This document shows, in pieces, positions 34,721 through 48,700 of a stretch of 64,000 nt of DNA. Both the position numbers and the translations under genes were made by a program. The DNA comes from Acanthochlamys bracteata (taxonomy: Eukaryota; Streptophyta; Magnoliopsida; Pandanales; Velloziaceae): NCBI GenBank assembly GCA_019914995.1, contig CM034136.1, positions 4,541,270 to 4,605,269 of the forward strand, given 5' to 3'. Each line of letters starts with the position of its first letter. Position 1 is the first letter of the stretch. The notes beneath the pieces were generated by a model. The model had not been told where the DNA came from and ran no database searches. It worked only from the letters and a program-made list of their open reading frames with translations.

Positions 34721-35251
34721 CAAACTTACAATTCAACAGTTTTATCTGATAATATTCAGATATGATGAGATGTAGCTTAAAGCTTATGTAACCAAGTTTT
34801 AGCAAAATTTTCACAAGGCTCAGCGTCCCTTTATAGGTGTCCTTATATTGACCATTGGCTTATTACTCTGCTCCAGCATCATATGATCCATTTCGAAAAA
34901 TTAAAATACATACACCATGATAAGATTAAACCAGCATAAAGGATGCCATCTAGAGAGATGACCACCTCAAGCTTAAAAACAGTATGAATCTAACTTGGAA
35001 CTCAAGCTAGCCCTTCCTTCAAGTGGCAGAGGCCAGATTATCAACAAATTAAACACTCAAAGTCTGAAGAAAGCACTTCAGTTTTGAAGAAGTGATGAAA
35101 ATAGGAGGGTACCCTTGATTAAAGGAGTCCTTTCAGAAAATACAACAATCCATAACAGTTGGATTGCAAGTGAGGTAATACATGGTATAATATACAACTT
35201 CTACGAGATCTCTTGATTGAGATGCACTAAGCGGGCGTCTAAACTGTAAAA

Positions 35252-38200
35252 TCAAGGAGGTCCTGTGACTTTAGATATTCTGTCGAAAAAGACACGGCTC
35301 ATAGTCATGCTGAACACAATTTCTTCTTTCATCCAATCTAGCGCAACCCTCTCCAATGTACCAAGCGTGGACATCCTATATACTAACTCACCCTCACATC
35401 CATCTTCATGACCCAACCAAGTTAAATTGAATGTATAGCCTGCACAACCAAGCCAAAATGAAGTTAACCAAGATATTTTATATAGATCCTTAATCAGTTA
35501 ACCAACTGACAAGATACCTAATAGCAACAACATTGATTATGGTGAAGAGACCTCTGCAACTTATTACTAGAAGAAATCAAGTCACCTCGCCAAGATGTTT
35601 GAAAGATGAAAAACTACAACCAGCTCTGTACTTGGCATCAATAAATCTTGCAATTCATGCAAACAAATTACTACTTTGTAATTGTTTTGGTTTCCTAGCT
35701 TGCTCATGCCTTATTAGGTCCAGATTAAAGGAACTATACGCCACATACACGAGCAAGCTTGTTAATTTTGACATGACAAGGTTCTATAGGCATCTTTAAG
35801 ATGTGATATCCCAAGCTGTCATTTCCTGAATTAGATATATATGTAATTACAAGTTACAGCAATTAACATATAGCCAACAATTTTAAAAACAGGTAACAAA
35901 ACTTTAGTAAATAGCAACTTTTTCTTAACAGAATTGTATAGACTGCTGGGCAGTACAACTATCTGCAAAATCTTCATAAAGAGCACGGTGGACACTGTTA
36001 ATCATACAATAGAAAAGCCAAACTCTGATGATTTTTCAATAGAGGGAAGAGGGTAATTCATGAGCCTAAGAACGAAATGACTATAAGCAATATTTTGAAA
36101 AACCATAGCACAAGCAATTCAGTTTAAAACTAGATGCAAATGAAAAGCACAAATCAATTACCAAAATACCTTGCTCATTCCAGTCGGATTAAAGGTGTTG
36201 GCTAGTAGTTGCCCAAAGCCATGAGAATAAACATGCAGATATTAGATGAAGCAGAAGTGCTCGTTTAACAAAACAGATGCATTTACATCTGATGTGGAAC
36301 AATAATCACCAAAAATGCATCATAACAGAATACAAATTTGCTGCCAAAATTCTTGAAAACATATGCATTGCATGATTAACTAGCAAGTAATAGGTCTAGA
36401 ATATTAAAATTTTATGTTGGGCTCAAAAATTTACCGCTCTTTTGGTGATTGACTGAAAGACACAGTCCTTCAGTCCGATGGTCTATAGAAAATTTCATGC
36501 CCACCAAGAACTCAATAAGAGTCTGAAACACACAGCTAGCTCTTTCTTTACCTGCGAGAAAAGAAGATTACAAGAAATTTGAGTTAGACAGAAAAGGAAG
36601 AAGATCCACCGTTCAGGATGAAAGCATGAGCAGTACCAGCAGCTAGATATACCTGAACTAACACCTCCTTTACAGCAAGCAGGCTGCAAAATTTATTCCA
36701 AGTGTGAAAACAGAAAGCAATCAGATACAAAAAAACAAGACCCTCTAATATTGATGGTGAGCAACAAAATGTAGGTCCACCAGAAATTAAAAAATATTAA
36801 AAATCAGTTTCCATTATTACCATAATTAGAACTTCTGGAGAGCAAGAATAAGTAGCAGTAGCTTCTTTCTGGTGATCATCATGCAGAATAGGAGTGGATT
36901 CCAGACTTCTCTGTCTCTTTTCTTTCTGCTGATCGTCATGCTGAACAGGAGTAGATTCCAGACTTCTCTTTCTCTTTCCTGAAGATAACAAAGACGGCAT
37001 TTTAGTTCTCTGCTGAGGGCATTGAGGACCATCAGGTAGGGATTTATCACTATTCCTCTCCGCCAACATACCTTCAAGCCTCCCGACCATGCTTACTAGA
37101 TTTTCATCTGTCAAAGGAAAAGTTTAATCATATATGGAGCCCTAACCTATAACAAGCACATGCAAGCCTCATTCAGAAAAAGGGAAGAAAAGATCAAAGC
37201 ATTTGCATAAAGTTTTTTGACATTGCATGAACACAAAAACACTAAACAGTGGAAGAGAAGTTGAATTCACTAGCCAATTTTATGTGGCAATGATGAGTTT
37301 AAGTCATGTAGAAAATGTATCAAACGAAATAATCAGTACTGCAACAAGAAGCATGCCTCGTTCCTTAGGGAGGATACTTAAATTGCTCAAAAGAGTCAGT
37401 CAATCATGTAAGGACACTCCCTTAGTCCATATTGAAAAGAATTTTAAGTAAGCTTCGATTGATTCAATCTGTGATAACTGTTTTCCTACTTAATCTCCAT
37501 AACATAATGACTCAGTCCTCCTTTAAAAATGTGCATTCTCTAGACTTGTATATAAAAGGTCTATATTGGACCTGGACACGAATCTAAATGTGTTAGCATT
37601 TTGCTAGGGAATATATTTGATGAAACTGAAAGTACTGTGTTTTTAATTTTAGACATGAAGCAAAATCTATAAGCATAAATCATTATATTACATATATAGG
37701 AATGTAAATAGGTGACCCACAGTAGAGCATCTTAAAGTTAATTAGGATTGCAGCTCACAAACAATAAATTATTCAAGATGATTAGCATATTACTTGTTTC
37801 TAAACTATTTTTCTTGACAGTGCTATTTTATCAGTACGGTAAGAGACTAGCATATCAGTAGTGACAGATGCTTACATAGTATGTAGGTGGTTTTACAGCA
37901 TAATGCACATGTATAAAAGTAAATCAACTAACTCTTGTTTTCATTTGAAACTACCCTTTCGGAATACTTCAAAATACTAAGACCCGTGAGTGAAGCTTTC
38001 GTACTGGTCATTTTTTGAGACAACTAATAGCCAGCACAGACTTGTCTAGAGAGAATACTGGATAGTACATTTTGTCGGGAAGCACTATGAGCTTACTGGT
38101 ATATACTATAATAATAAGAAGGATATACACTATTCTCTCACTTTTTCGTCTCTCTTCAAGCAGAAGTTTCTGACACTCATCAAACTGCTCCTGAATGAAA

Positions 38201-38783
38201 GATCTGCAATTGGAAAAAATTTACCAAACACTCAAGATATCAAATGTAAGCAAAACAATCACATAGAAGGTCAGATCCTGAGAATAACCACCAATCCTTA
38301 CATCTCTGCACGCAATCTATCGTTCTCTTTTCTCAGCTCATCCATGAAGTCTTCAGCTGCTGCAGAAATTAATCTTAAAAGAATCACTAAATGAACTTCT
38401 TATAAATTGGCATCACACCTCTAAAAGAACCGCATAAATCTAGGAGCATCCCACTCCAGCAAGTGTCAGAATAAGAAGGACTAATATAAAGTTATGCCAT
38501 TTAAAAAGAAAAAATAGAAAATCCGAAACTTGGAGAGAAAAATCCATTGCTTGAACATACCTACTTGATAGCCTCTTAAGTCAGCATCTACTTTATTGTT
38601 GAGCTCCTCTTCTATGTACCCATTCCTCTTCTGAGATTGAAGCAAGACATCAAAACTGATCATTTCATGATACCAAAGCTAATACTATGCCAAAAGATTA
38701 TACCAGGAAAAAGTAAAGTTAACTAAAATGAACACCTTCAGTTCCTGGTACTTGGCATATAATTTGGAGTTGAACAGCTCCAT
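35252..38783 (-). CDS. Plant coiled-coil protein, conserved C-terminal domain
   Basis: Eight coding exons on the minus strand: 38783-38736, 38630-38561, 38359-38302, 38203-38142, 37107-36821, 36683-36653, 36551-36435, 35439-35252. All phases close, 861 bases, 286 residues. Residues 1-80 are heptad-like and charged (MELFNSKLYAKYQELK, AAEDFMDELRKENDRLRAEM, FIQEQFDECQKLLLEERRK), a predicted coiled coil. Residues 124-161 are a 19-residue unit repeated in tandem (KRKRSLESTPVQHDDQQKE, then KRQRSLESTPILHDDHQKE) with basic patches that could be nuclear localisation signals. The C-terminal ~110 residues (ERASCVFQTLIEFLVGMKFS, GYTFNLTWLG, then LGTLERVALDWMKEEIVFS) form a conserved globular domain that I recall from uncharacterised plant proteins (possibly the DUF7806 group; uncertain). 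Function unknown; nuclear location is inferred. Confidence 0.8.
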
Positions 38784-39305
38784 CTTTACTTGAGCCAAAC
38801 TCCCAAACTAGAAAGCGCCAAAGCAAGTTGTAAGACGGTGCCTTTCTTTCTCTAGGGTAAGCTAGCAACTGCTGTCAACATTACGAACTCAAACTATAGA
38901 AATGAACTGAATTTTTGGTAATTAAACACAAGGATATCCATAATTGACTGAAATAAAGTAACAGAAGAACTATCACGAACAGATCTAGAGTTGAAATTTT
39001 TCAAAATTTCGCTTGAATGTGATAGATTTCCAACAAATGGGAAATGGATAGACATTACAAGAAGGAGAGAAGGAAAGAACAAACCTGAGAGAGGAGAGAT
39101 CAGATGGAGTTGGCGGGAAAAATTCGAATTTGGAATTATGGTTTACTTCCGGCCAAGACAAGACCGGAGCTGTGGTGATTGAGAGGGATCGAGCGTGAGT
39201 GAGCCGTTTGAAAGTGTTTATTTTCTAAGTTAATTCAGAAAAAAACCGAGGAAAGAATAATTACATATATAGTTCCTTTTCTAAATAGGCGTCAGAGAAA
39301 GGCCC

Positions 39306-39324
39306 GGCCCAACTCGAAAGCCCA
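39306..39324 (-). promoter_or_regulatory. Pair of site II (TGGGCY) motifs
   Basis: The plus strand has GGCCCA at 39306-39311 and AGCCCA at 39319-39324, that is TGGGCC and TGGGCT on the minus strand, 13 bases apart. They are about 100-150 bases upstream of the probable leader of the coiled-coil gene. Paired site II motifs are typical of plant growth-related genes under TCP factors. Promoter role is inferred from position. Confidence 0.45.
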
Positions 39325-39359
39325 TGTAAGATGTTATGGATCTAATTAAATTAACGAGA

Positions 39360-42220
39360 AGGAAAAATTAAAATTATAAACATTTTATGACATATAAATT
39401 TTCTTATATTTTTAAAAAATTTTAATAATTTTATATAAACTACTATATAAAATTTATTAAAAAATAAAAATATTTATATGAGATGATAAATATTTCAAAA
39501 GCTAAACGTCTGCATATATATTTTCTTTTGTGCTTTCTAAGTTTTGGATAATTGAAAGCCGCTATCTATAGTAAAGTGCAAAGCGTAGGGATTAGGTTCT
39601 TCTATATGGTTGAAATGAAACCGTAGATGTCTAAAACTTGATTCAAATTGAGGCAATGTCTTAATTCATGAGTGGCATCGCATTTAAAGATAAAAGGATG
39701 TTCACTTAATTATCAAGTACTTTTAAACATAAAAGAAACACAATTTGGTTTATGATATAGGCACTCTCTTCATTTTCTACGATTGTGTAAAAGATATTTT
39801 TATTTTTTTAATTTTAAAAAAATAATAAAAATATATAATTAAAAATTTTTATTACGTAAATTTTTTTTATATTTTTTAATTTTTTTAATTTTTTAAATAC
39901 TTATAAAATATATTCAAAATATAAAATAAAAATTTAAAAATTTATTTTTTTGATAAACTAAACCAAACAGCCTATACATGTATCCTCGATCATTTTGGGG
40001 ACTGATGGCTATAATTCAATTAAACAATCGCTATGCGGAGAACAAATAATTGTTTATTTAGAAAAGATAAGGATAAATTTTGGCCATCTGATCGCTAAAT
40101 TAGGGCAGCGCGGAAGTGTTTTTAAAATATAAGAGTATTTATATCCTCCTACTTATTATTTGTTTAAATAAATATAAATTATAAGTCTTTATAGTTGACT
40201 TGAACAATATAGCACCGTTTCATAATACAGCTTTTAATTTTAATTTTTTATTTCATATTCAATAAATTTTATATAATATTATAAAATTTATTTAAAAATT
40301 TAAAAAATATACAAATTATATATGGTATGATCTTCTTATTATTTATTTTATTTTTTTAAATAAAAATAAATCTCATTTTTAAAATATTTCAAAAATATTA
40401 TTTATTTTATAAAAATTTTATTTTATAAGTACTTTCAACAGGATCTATGTCTAAAGTGCTATTTGGTAAAACTTATTCAGTAGTGCCTTGCTTTTCATCT
40501 AAAAAGTCAATTTATATTTTTTAATAAATTTTATAAAATATTTTATAAAAAATTTAAAATTTTAAAAATATAAAAAAATTATATTTTGTGCTATTTTATA
40601 TATTTAAATAAAATGAAGCATATTTTTGAAAATATTTAAAATATTATTTATTCTAAAAAAATTCAAACTTATAAGCACTTTAAGCGTTCCCCCGAAAGTA
40701 TATCAATAGGGCTCTGCTCAAGCGAGTCGTATATCTAACTAACTGAAACAAGAAAATAAGAAACAAATTGGTTTTGAAAATGTAAATCAAAATTAATTGT
40801 AAAGAAATCAATGGTTAGGTCTATGTGAGACGAACCAACCTAAAATTTAGAACTGATAAATTTCGATCCGATTCGAAACCGATTTAAAAAAATCAAATTC
40901 GGATCAAACTTTAGTTGAATTCGAATTGACGCAAAACTAATCCGTTTAATCCGTATAATTATTTATATATTATATATTACTTAATAATTAAAAAATAATA
41001 ATAAAAAATTAAATAATATATATATATATATAATTTATCTTAATTTAACTAATTTTTATTTAATTTATAAATTTTGTCAAAATTAATATTTTTCTTTTTA
41101 AATATATCATAATTTATAATTATATATATTATTATTAAAAGTTAATATTTATATTTTTTATGTTATTAATATTATATTAAATAGATCGATCCGAATTTGA
41201 TCCGATTATAAATAGATTGGATTAGAATTGACAATTTTGATTCATATAAATAAATAGATTAAATTATGATTAAATAATTTTAATCTGATTATTATATAGA
41301 TCGATAAAAAATTAATTTAGAAATTCGAATTGTCATCTCTATTGAAACTATTAGTTAGTCAGCTCCGGTAACATCTGCCGCACCTAGAAATGAAGTAACT
41401 CAATATTGGAGCTGTTTGAATCTACTTTTTAGAAAAATATTTATTAAATTTTTTTTGATATTTAATAATAATTTTTAATAATAATTTATAAAATTTATTA
41501 AAATTTAAAATATAAAAATATATTATGTCATAAGATTTTATTATTAATATTTTTAGATAAAATAATAAAACTTATTTTTCAAAATATAATAAAAAATATT
41601 ATTAATTAAAAAAAATTATATGCACTTTTAAATATTCTATCTTTACACGTGAGGTTCACTTAGGACGTGTTTACCGATACCCCTAAACTCTACTTCTTTC
41701 AAACTCAAGTTTCACATAAATATATACAAAAATTAAAATAAATTTTTTTGTATCAATAAAATTTTTAAAAAATTCAAATTTAATACTTATTATAAATATA
41801 TAATTAATATAAAATTTTATCTTTTATTAAATATTTTTAATTTTTAATTTTAATTTTTAAATTTATTTGCTAAAAACTCCACTTTATCTAAAACTTCACT
41901 TTCCACCCCCTTAGTAAACACGCCCTTAGCATCCATCGATACCATATTTGCAGAGGCACACAAGTAAATCTTGTTAGAGAGATAAAACACTAGAGGATTA
42001 TTTGGCTCTCTATTTTAATTATATTTTTATCTTTTTTTTTCATTTTTATGTCCTAAAAAATATATATAATGCTTTAATTTCATTCAAAAATTTAAAAATA
42101 AATAAATTTACGTTTATAATTTTGATATTAAAAATTTTTACTGTTCTTAAATTAAAAAAATCCCATCAATTCTTACATTTGCTTTTTAAAAATATTTTAT
42201 TTTAACAAAAAACTCTTCAA
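39360..42220. repeat. Cluster of AT-rich MITE-like repeats, no gene
   Basis: At least six AT-rich blocks lie side by side: about 39360-39490, 39780-39970, 40205-40440, 40450-40690, 41420-41640 and 41690-41930. The two at 40205-40690 are near-tandem relatives (TTTAATAAATTTTATAAAAT with TTTATTTTTTTAAATAAAA). A different block at 40830-41345 carries TTCGATCCGATTCGAAACCG on the left and GATCGATCCGAATTTGATCC on the right, as a degenerate inverted pair. Between blocks are short unique spacers. No coding potential. The cluster separates the coiled-coil and FPGS genes. Confidence 0.45.
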
Positions 42221-42706
42221 AGCGGCGGCGTGGACTTTTCTTTTCCTCACCTCTGTTAAACACAAATCCTTTCGTCTGCCGATACGTTTGAAAGCTTTCT
42301 TTTCTTTTGTTCACTTTCTTCGAGCCTAAAGCAAAGCAAAGACCGAAGGTAACAAATTCACCATCTATACTACTTCCACTTTCTGAAAAACTTTCAATTC
42401 AGATCTCTTCTCTGTTTAGATTCTTCTTTTCTTCTGTTACTTTTACTCAACACAAAATTATGTAATGTATTCATTTTCTTTCGATTTTCGTTGGATTTTA
42501 TGGATTAGAAATATATTCTAGCATCTGCGGAATGTATGAATTCATGCTTAGTAGTCAATGCTAGAGTTTACGTGATTGCTCCCTTTTTTTTAATTGACTA
42601 AATTTGGCTAATATTATGGAAATGATGTAAGAATTATTTGATTTAGCGTAGCTGGTGCTCTTTTCAGAGCTGAGCAAGGAACATTTCTTATTTGAGTCAA
42701 AAGAAT

Positions 42707-45700
42707 ATGGGAACTGATTGTGTAATCCAAGGAATGCCTAAAGCTAATTTGTCATATGAAGCTGCCATGGATGCACTCTCCTCACTTATTACTAGCCGCA
42801 AGCGTGGAGACGGATCAAAAAGGGCCCAAAAGTTTGTTATGATGTTTAGGTATCTAAAGGTAATGTATATGCAAGTACTAACATCTTAAATGGTACTTTA
42901 TGCGAAGGATTTGTTCTCGGCAAAGGATTTTGTTCTCGAATGTTTCTGATGATTTTGGTGGGCTTTAATATTGTATGTTTATTTACACTTGATTTTTAAG
43001 GCTTGTTTTCAAGGGAAAGAAGTATCCTCATTTCTTCTTCAAAAATCACAAACACCATATAAAACCTTTCTAACAGTAAAGATCATTGACTCTCAAGACT
43101 TAGATTCTTTCAGCAGAAATTACTTGTTTTGGTTGGTGGGCACACTTTTTCTTGTACACTTATTATAGTCAAATTACTATTTGAACTAACTATGCAAGTT
43201 AACTCTAAGAGTTATACTCTACTGCATCTATGAATTCCATAAATGCAGTCCTGACTTTAACCATTATTTATAACAATGTTTTAGTAATTCTGGCTATCTC
43301 CTTTAACCTCTGACTATCTGAAAGGAAAAACACAATGAGTAAACAATGGGTGAATATAGAATTCTTTTGCAGTTAAGCTGTATGAGGAAACTATAAGGAA
43401 ATCATAATAAAGGTGTAGTTTGTGCTTATAGTCACCTATGCTAAATAAGAAGATAGCCCTTAGGAAAGGCAGCTCCTGCAATGCACATGTGAACTTCATG
43501 AAGCCTATATTGATGGTGTTGTTGAAGACTTACTTCTTTCACAATGGAACCTCTTAGTAACTGTTAGTTACTGTTCCTTTTATCACTAATAAAAGTTGTT
43601 TGTGTCTTTGTTACTAAGTATTATTAAATAATGTCCCTGGATCATCCATCCACCTTCTTTCCAATTCCTTTGCGAGAATTATTTATATGAAGAAGCTAGT
43701 TATCTTTTGTACAGGTTTTGAATTTGGAGCAGCAAATCTCCAATCTTAAGATTATTCATGTAGCTGGCACTAAAGGCAAGGTAAGTGGCCAGTTCATTTT
43801 TTAGTGGTTGAGAAGGGCGTACTGATCTGATTTTGTCTGTTACTTTCCTTTAGTGCGCTGCAGTGTCCATTCCTGCTTTTTAACTGTGTACAGTTACAAT
43901 GTTGAACTTGAAAGAAATGAATTCGTTGCTTCTGTTTGGTGGTTTGGTTAAACAATCTGGGGCTTCATTAGTTAAACAATTTGGGTCCTTCATCTCTGTT
44001 CATGTTCAAGCACCTCGCACAGCTATTTTTGAGTTGCAACGGGTTGTGCATCTTTGCATGTATCTTTAGGTATTCAAACCATCATCATTTATGTCATAAT
44101 TCAGCATTGTAATCTCAGTTGTAGACTTTCTTGTGTACAAATTAATAAATTGTGTTTCCACGGTCCTTTTGTTATTTCTGTTTGAGACTGATGTTGTGGT
44201 ACTGGTAAGTAAAGCTTACTGTGATGTCCAATCTAGGCCATCCAACTGTGTTTCATGCAGTTACAAGACTGCCTTCATCTTTTCGTGTGAGCAAAACATT
44301 AGCAGTTACGTGTGTAAGAGTGGTATTAAATATGCTTGCTTGTGCATGCACATATACATCGGAATATTGTTTTTCTCTGGTTGGAGTTCCTGATATGATG
44401 CAGCTTTTCAGGGCTCAACTTGTGCTTTCACTGAAGCTATCTTACGGGAATGTGGCTTTCGCACTGGTCTTTTCACATCACCCCATCTGATAGATGTCAG
44501 AGAGAGATATCGCATTAATGGGTGAGTACTTATTGTTATATACACATACTAGATCTTGCTGCTAGATTTTCAGTTTGACTTGCTACCATTTCTTCGCCTA
44601 TATGTTTAACAGTTGGGTTGATAGTGTAAAGGATTTGTAACGGAATATAGTATGACTTTGCTTAGTTTGGGTATAGTTTCCTCAAATATCCTCTTTTCTT
44701 CTGGGGAATTCAGTTAGTTGTGCTTTCACTATTCATGTCGGCTTTTTATGAGCAAAATTAAGCATTTCTCTGAAGCGATACCAGTTTGTTATTACATTTG
44801 TCGTAACCTAGTACACCTCATTCTCAGTTTGGGAGCCACCTTGTGAAGTATAACCTGACAAACAACTCATATGTTGACCTTAAGGTAACGCAGGAGCACA
44901 TAACAAATATGTGGGACAATGATAAGACTATTAGAAGAGAACGCTAGTAATTTGGTTCTAGCATATCCTATTCCTATTACTGGTGGTTGGTATTAAACAT
45001 GTTAATATGCATATATCAGAGCCTTAACTGTGAGCAGGGATGCCAATGTGCCCCATGCTTTGACTTTCTTTAGCCCATATAGATTGAGTTATTATAATGT
45101 TATTCAGTACCAAGTGATTACTTTGTGTGAGGGGTATAAACATTATAGCCAGCAGTAATTTCAGGCATATACTTATTTGTTTTAGATTCTTAGTTTGTTC
45201 TTCTCTGATCTTTAGTTGATTTTCCTCTTACTTGCATGGTGTTTCTCTGACCTGTTACGTTTTGTTTATTAAATGTTCTTAATAAAATCATGTGCAGGCT
45301 AGATATTTCTGAAGATAATTTCCTTCACTACTTTTGGGATTGTTGGAACCAATTGAAGGTGTTCTGGTGGCATCTGATCTTCTATTTTGTTTCAACTAAG
45401 TTTAAGGATAGCTTTACTTAAATTGCATTCCTTAGTTGGATTACTGGATCTGGGAAATGGGATCTTTTTTATTTTATTTAACATCTTTTAGTTAGGCCTT
45501 GGACTGCAGGTTGTCTTTGTAATGTGACTTGAACTTAGGTCCTATAGAAGAAAATGGTTCCTTGGTAAGTAAACTTACAATCGTGTTCAAACATTTGTAA
45601 TTATAGCTTACATCGTGTATAAACTTACAAAACTGCTCCCATTTGTAATTATAGCTTCTGTATAAACATTTCCTAGGAGGCACTTGTTCATTCTTACATA

Positions 45701-48700
45701 ATCTACCTAAGCTATTGTTTCCAGAAACAAATATAATTTGTACAAGATTGGGTTGTTATAGAGCCATATGCATATTTGAGGAAGTGTCACTGTTTGCATA
45801 GCCACAACAACATCAGTTAGTCACTTCCATAAGCTTTGGGGTACCATCCGATGATTGAATCCATCTATTCAGGCTCCATAGTTGCTAAAATCTAATGGTG
45901 ACCACAAGCTTTAGAGTGGTCGAGTGAGGAAATTTTTTCTAACTACTGTCAACGACCCAAGTGATTTACGTTTATGATTACACTTATGATTGACACCAAG
46001 TCTCAATTTTCAAATCTTAAGCTAATATGGAAATGAGCAAGTGATGCAATCTTCAAGATAGATTTCACAATTTTCCATAGATGACATCGGTGATTACAGC
46101 CAAAAGGAGCAGCTGGTACAGTTTAATGCTATTATTGATGTGACAAAACCATTTTATGACTCTTCTGTTCTGTTAAGAGTAGGTTTGGAATGCACAGAAC
46201 TTGTAAATGGCCCTGCAAGGTTGCATATTTTGTCCTCTATTTCATTTCATTCATGTAAATATGTAGTGTATTATTTCCGGCTTCTGTGGCTAGAAGAAGT
46301 ACTCGCTGCATTGAGTTGGTAACTTCATGAGCTTACTCTTCTAGTTCCATCTTTTAAATTGGTCAAAACATCGAGAGACTAATGAGCATAGCTGAGAAAA
46401 TATTTAGAATATGCGATTTTACAGCAGCAAAATTAGAGCACATATGGCACTCAGTTAACTCTCTAACCAAGATCTGGAATCAAAAGTATGTATTGTCAGC
46501 AGTGATGTTAAGCTGAGGAATTCTTGTCTTTTGAAGATCTTCATGTAAGATTTGCGTTGTGTTTGGAGGGGATGCTGAGATGTTCCACAGTAACTTGGGG
46601 ACTTCTGTGATGTTAAGAACAAGTATATCTTGTGTACTATATTATATAAGTACCAAGTCCTTACAATACATGGCATTCTTGTTTTGTGGTTTGTTGAGTT
46701 TTGAAGGTTTTTGAAAATATCTTTGTTCCTTCATTTTGGACGTTGTTCAGCTTGTATAAGTAGCTTATAAGGTAGTGTGGATTATCTTTTCTTTCACTCA
46801 ATCTCCAGGCAAAGACGGGAGAGGATTTAGCAATGCCTCCGCTATTCCAATTTCTTACGCTGTTGGCATTCAAGATCTTTCTATGTGAAAAGGTTAGTTA
46901 TACTTGTATTGGCCTAGAGAAAAACTGATGGAACTTTTTACTTCTGAGGTTTGAAGCTTTTAACTATATTGACAATGATGCAAGGCTTGGGTCATTTTTT
47001 GCATGTAACCTTGTTTCTTTCTAAATTATCGGCATCTACATCTATGGATTTAGTTTGAGATCTCAGATCTTGATGTGTTTCTATATGACTGAAGAAATCT
47101 CACGGATAATCTGACTCCAGATATAGTAACTGTTTGAATATGTTGTGTGCATTTGCATCATCTTGTCATGGTTCCCTGTTTAACTATGGAGTTGTGAGCC
47201 TCTTTTACTTAGGAAGTAAACCAGTAAAGATGCTATGGTATGCTCAGATACTCAAGCTGGCACCATATTGTTTTTTTAAATTCCACATCTTTTACTTTAT
47301 TGTGTCATGTTTGTTTGTCTCCATTTCTTTCTCATACTTATTCCTTGTGCTGGGCCTTCCTCAATTTGAGGTGTTCAGTAAAAGTATGCTCACATTTCTG
47401 ATAAGGAATGTCTTATCCTGCCTTTCTGTCTAGAGCCACAAGGGAACTTTCTGTCATATTTTCTCTCACAAGGGAAGAGCTGCATTACTTCCTCTCATGA
47501 TCCTAATCCTCTTGCCGCAAGACACTTCAGTATGGTTGTTCCCTACTGATGTGAAGAAATTAAATGTGCAACTGCTTTGCTATGACTGTGATTAAGTTTA
47601 AGCTCTCCAAAACCATGGATCTCTGGCATTCTTTGTAGGTCTTTATAGATGATTGAAGTACTAAACAATGGTTTCACTAGATTGTAAGTAGCTATCCAAT
47701 ATCGCTAATATTTCATATGCTCAGCAGTAAAATAACCATTCAAAACGTTACTCCTGAAGCAATTTTCAAAGAAGAAAATTGATCTATTACATTAGAAAAG
47801 ATTTTCTGATGGTCTAGGGTTACCTATCAGGTACACTCTACCTGTTAGTTGACATAATTGTGCTAAACAATACTTGCAGACATTGTAAAATGTAAGACTT
47901 ACTATGGTTCTGCAGGTTGATGTTGCCATCATTGAAGTTGGCCTTGGGGGCAGACTGGACTCAACTAATGTGGTATTTACTAGATCCTGTTTGTTACTTT
48001 GAAGTTTATCTCTCAAATTCTATTTTCTTATGTTAGTTGGTGAATTATTTGGAGAGGAAAGTGTTTCATGATCTTGAATATTAATAGAAATCATGCAGGT
48101 GATTCAAACATTATGAAGTGATTACAATAAGATGGCATATTCGTGGCACTAGTTTGTCATGGATGAACCATTTTGACAAATCTTACTGTTCATGAACATT
48201 CTGCTTGTTTTGAATCAATCAGATAGAGGAAACTCCACATTGCCATCACATTCTGTTATTTCCTCCATTTGATGCATGGAATTTGTACCATAATGATTGC
48301 TCTATTTCAGGTTAAGAACCCTGTGGTTTGTGGAATAACATCTCTAGGAATGGATCACATGGAAATTCTAGGTAAGATTTCTTACCCAAGAAATGCATAT
48401 TTTGGACGTATCTATATATGCATGCTTAACCTGTTGTATGATTAACAAAATTGAATTCTTTGTCATTATCTGCATAAAGAAATAAGAGGATGAATAGATT
48501 CAAGGACATTGATCACATCCCAGTATACTTTCAATACTTCTTAATGTTATGTATATCTTTAATTACTTTGGCGGTGACTATGTCATAATGTTCTTTGTCA
48601 CGTGAGATAATTGCCAATAGTTGTTTTAGGGGTTATGCTAGAATGTAAAATTTTCAGTGGAACTATTGTCCAGGGGATACCATTGGAAAAATTGCTTCAG

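Noticed and set aside
47134-47433. Hydrophobic 99-codon plus frame
   Set aside because: Lies inside an FPGS intron; hydrophobicity reflects T-rich intron sequence, and no splice partners fit.
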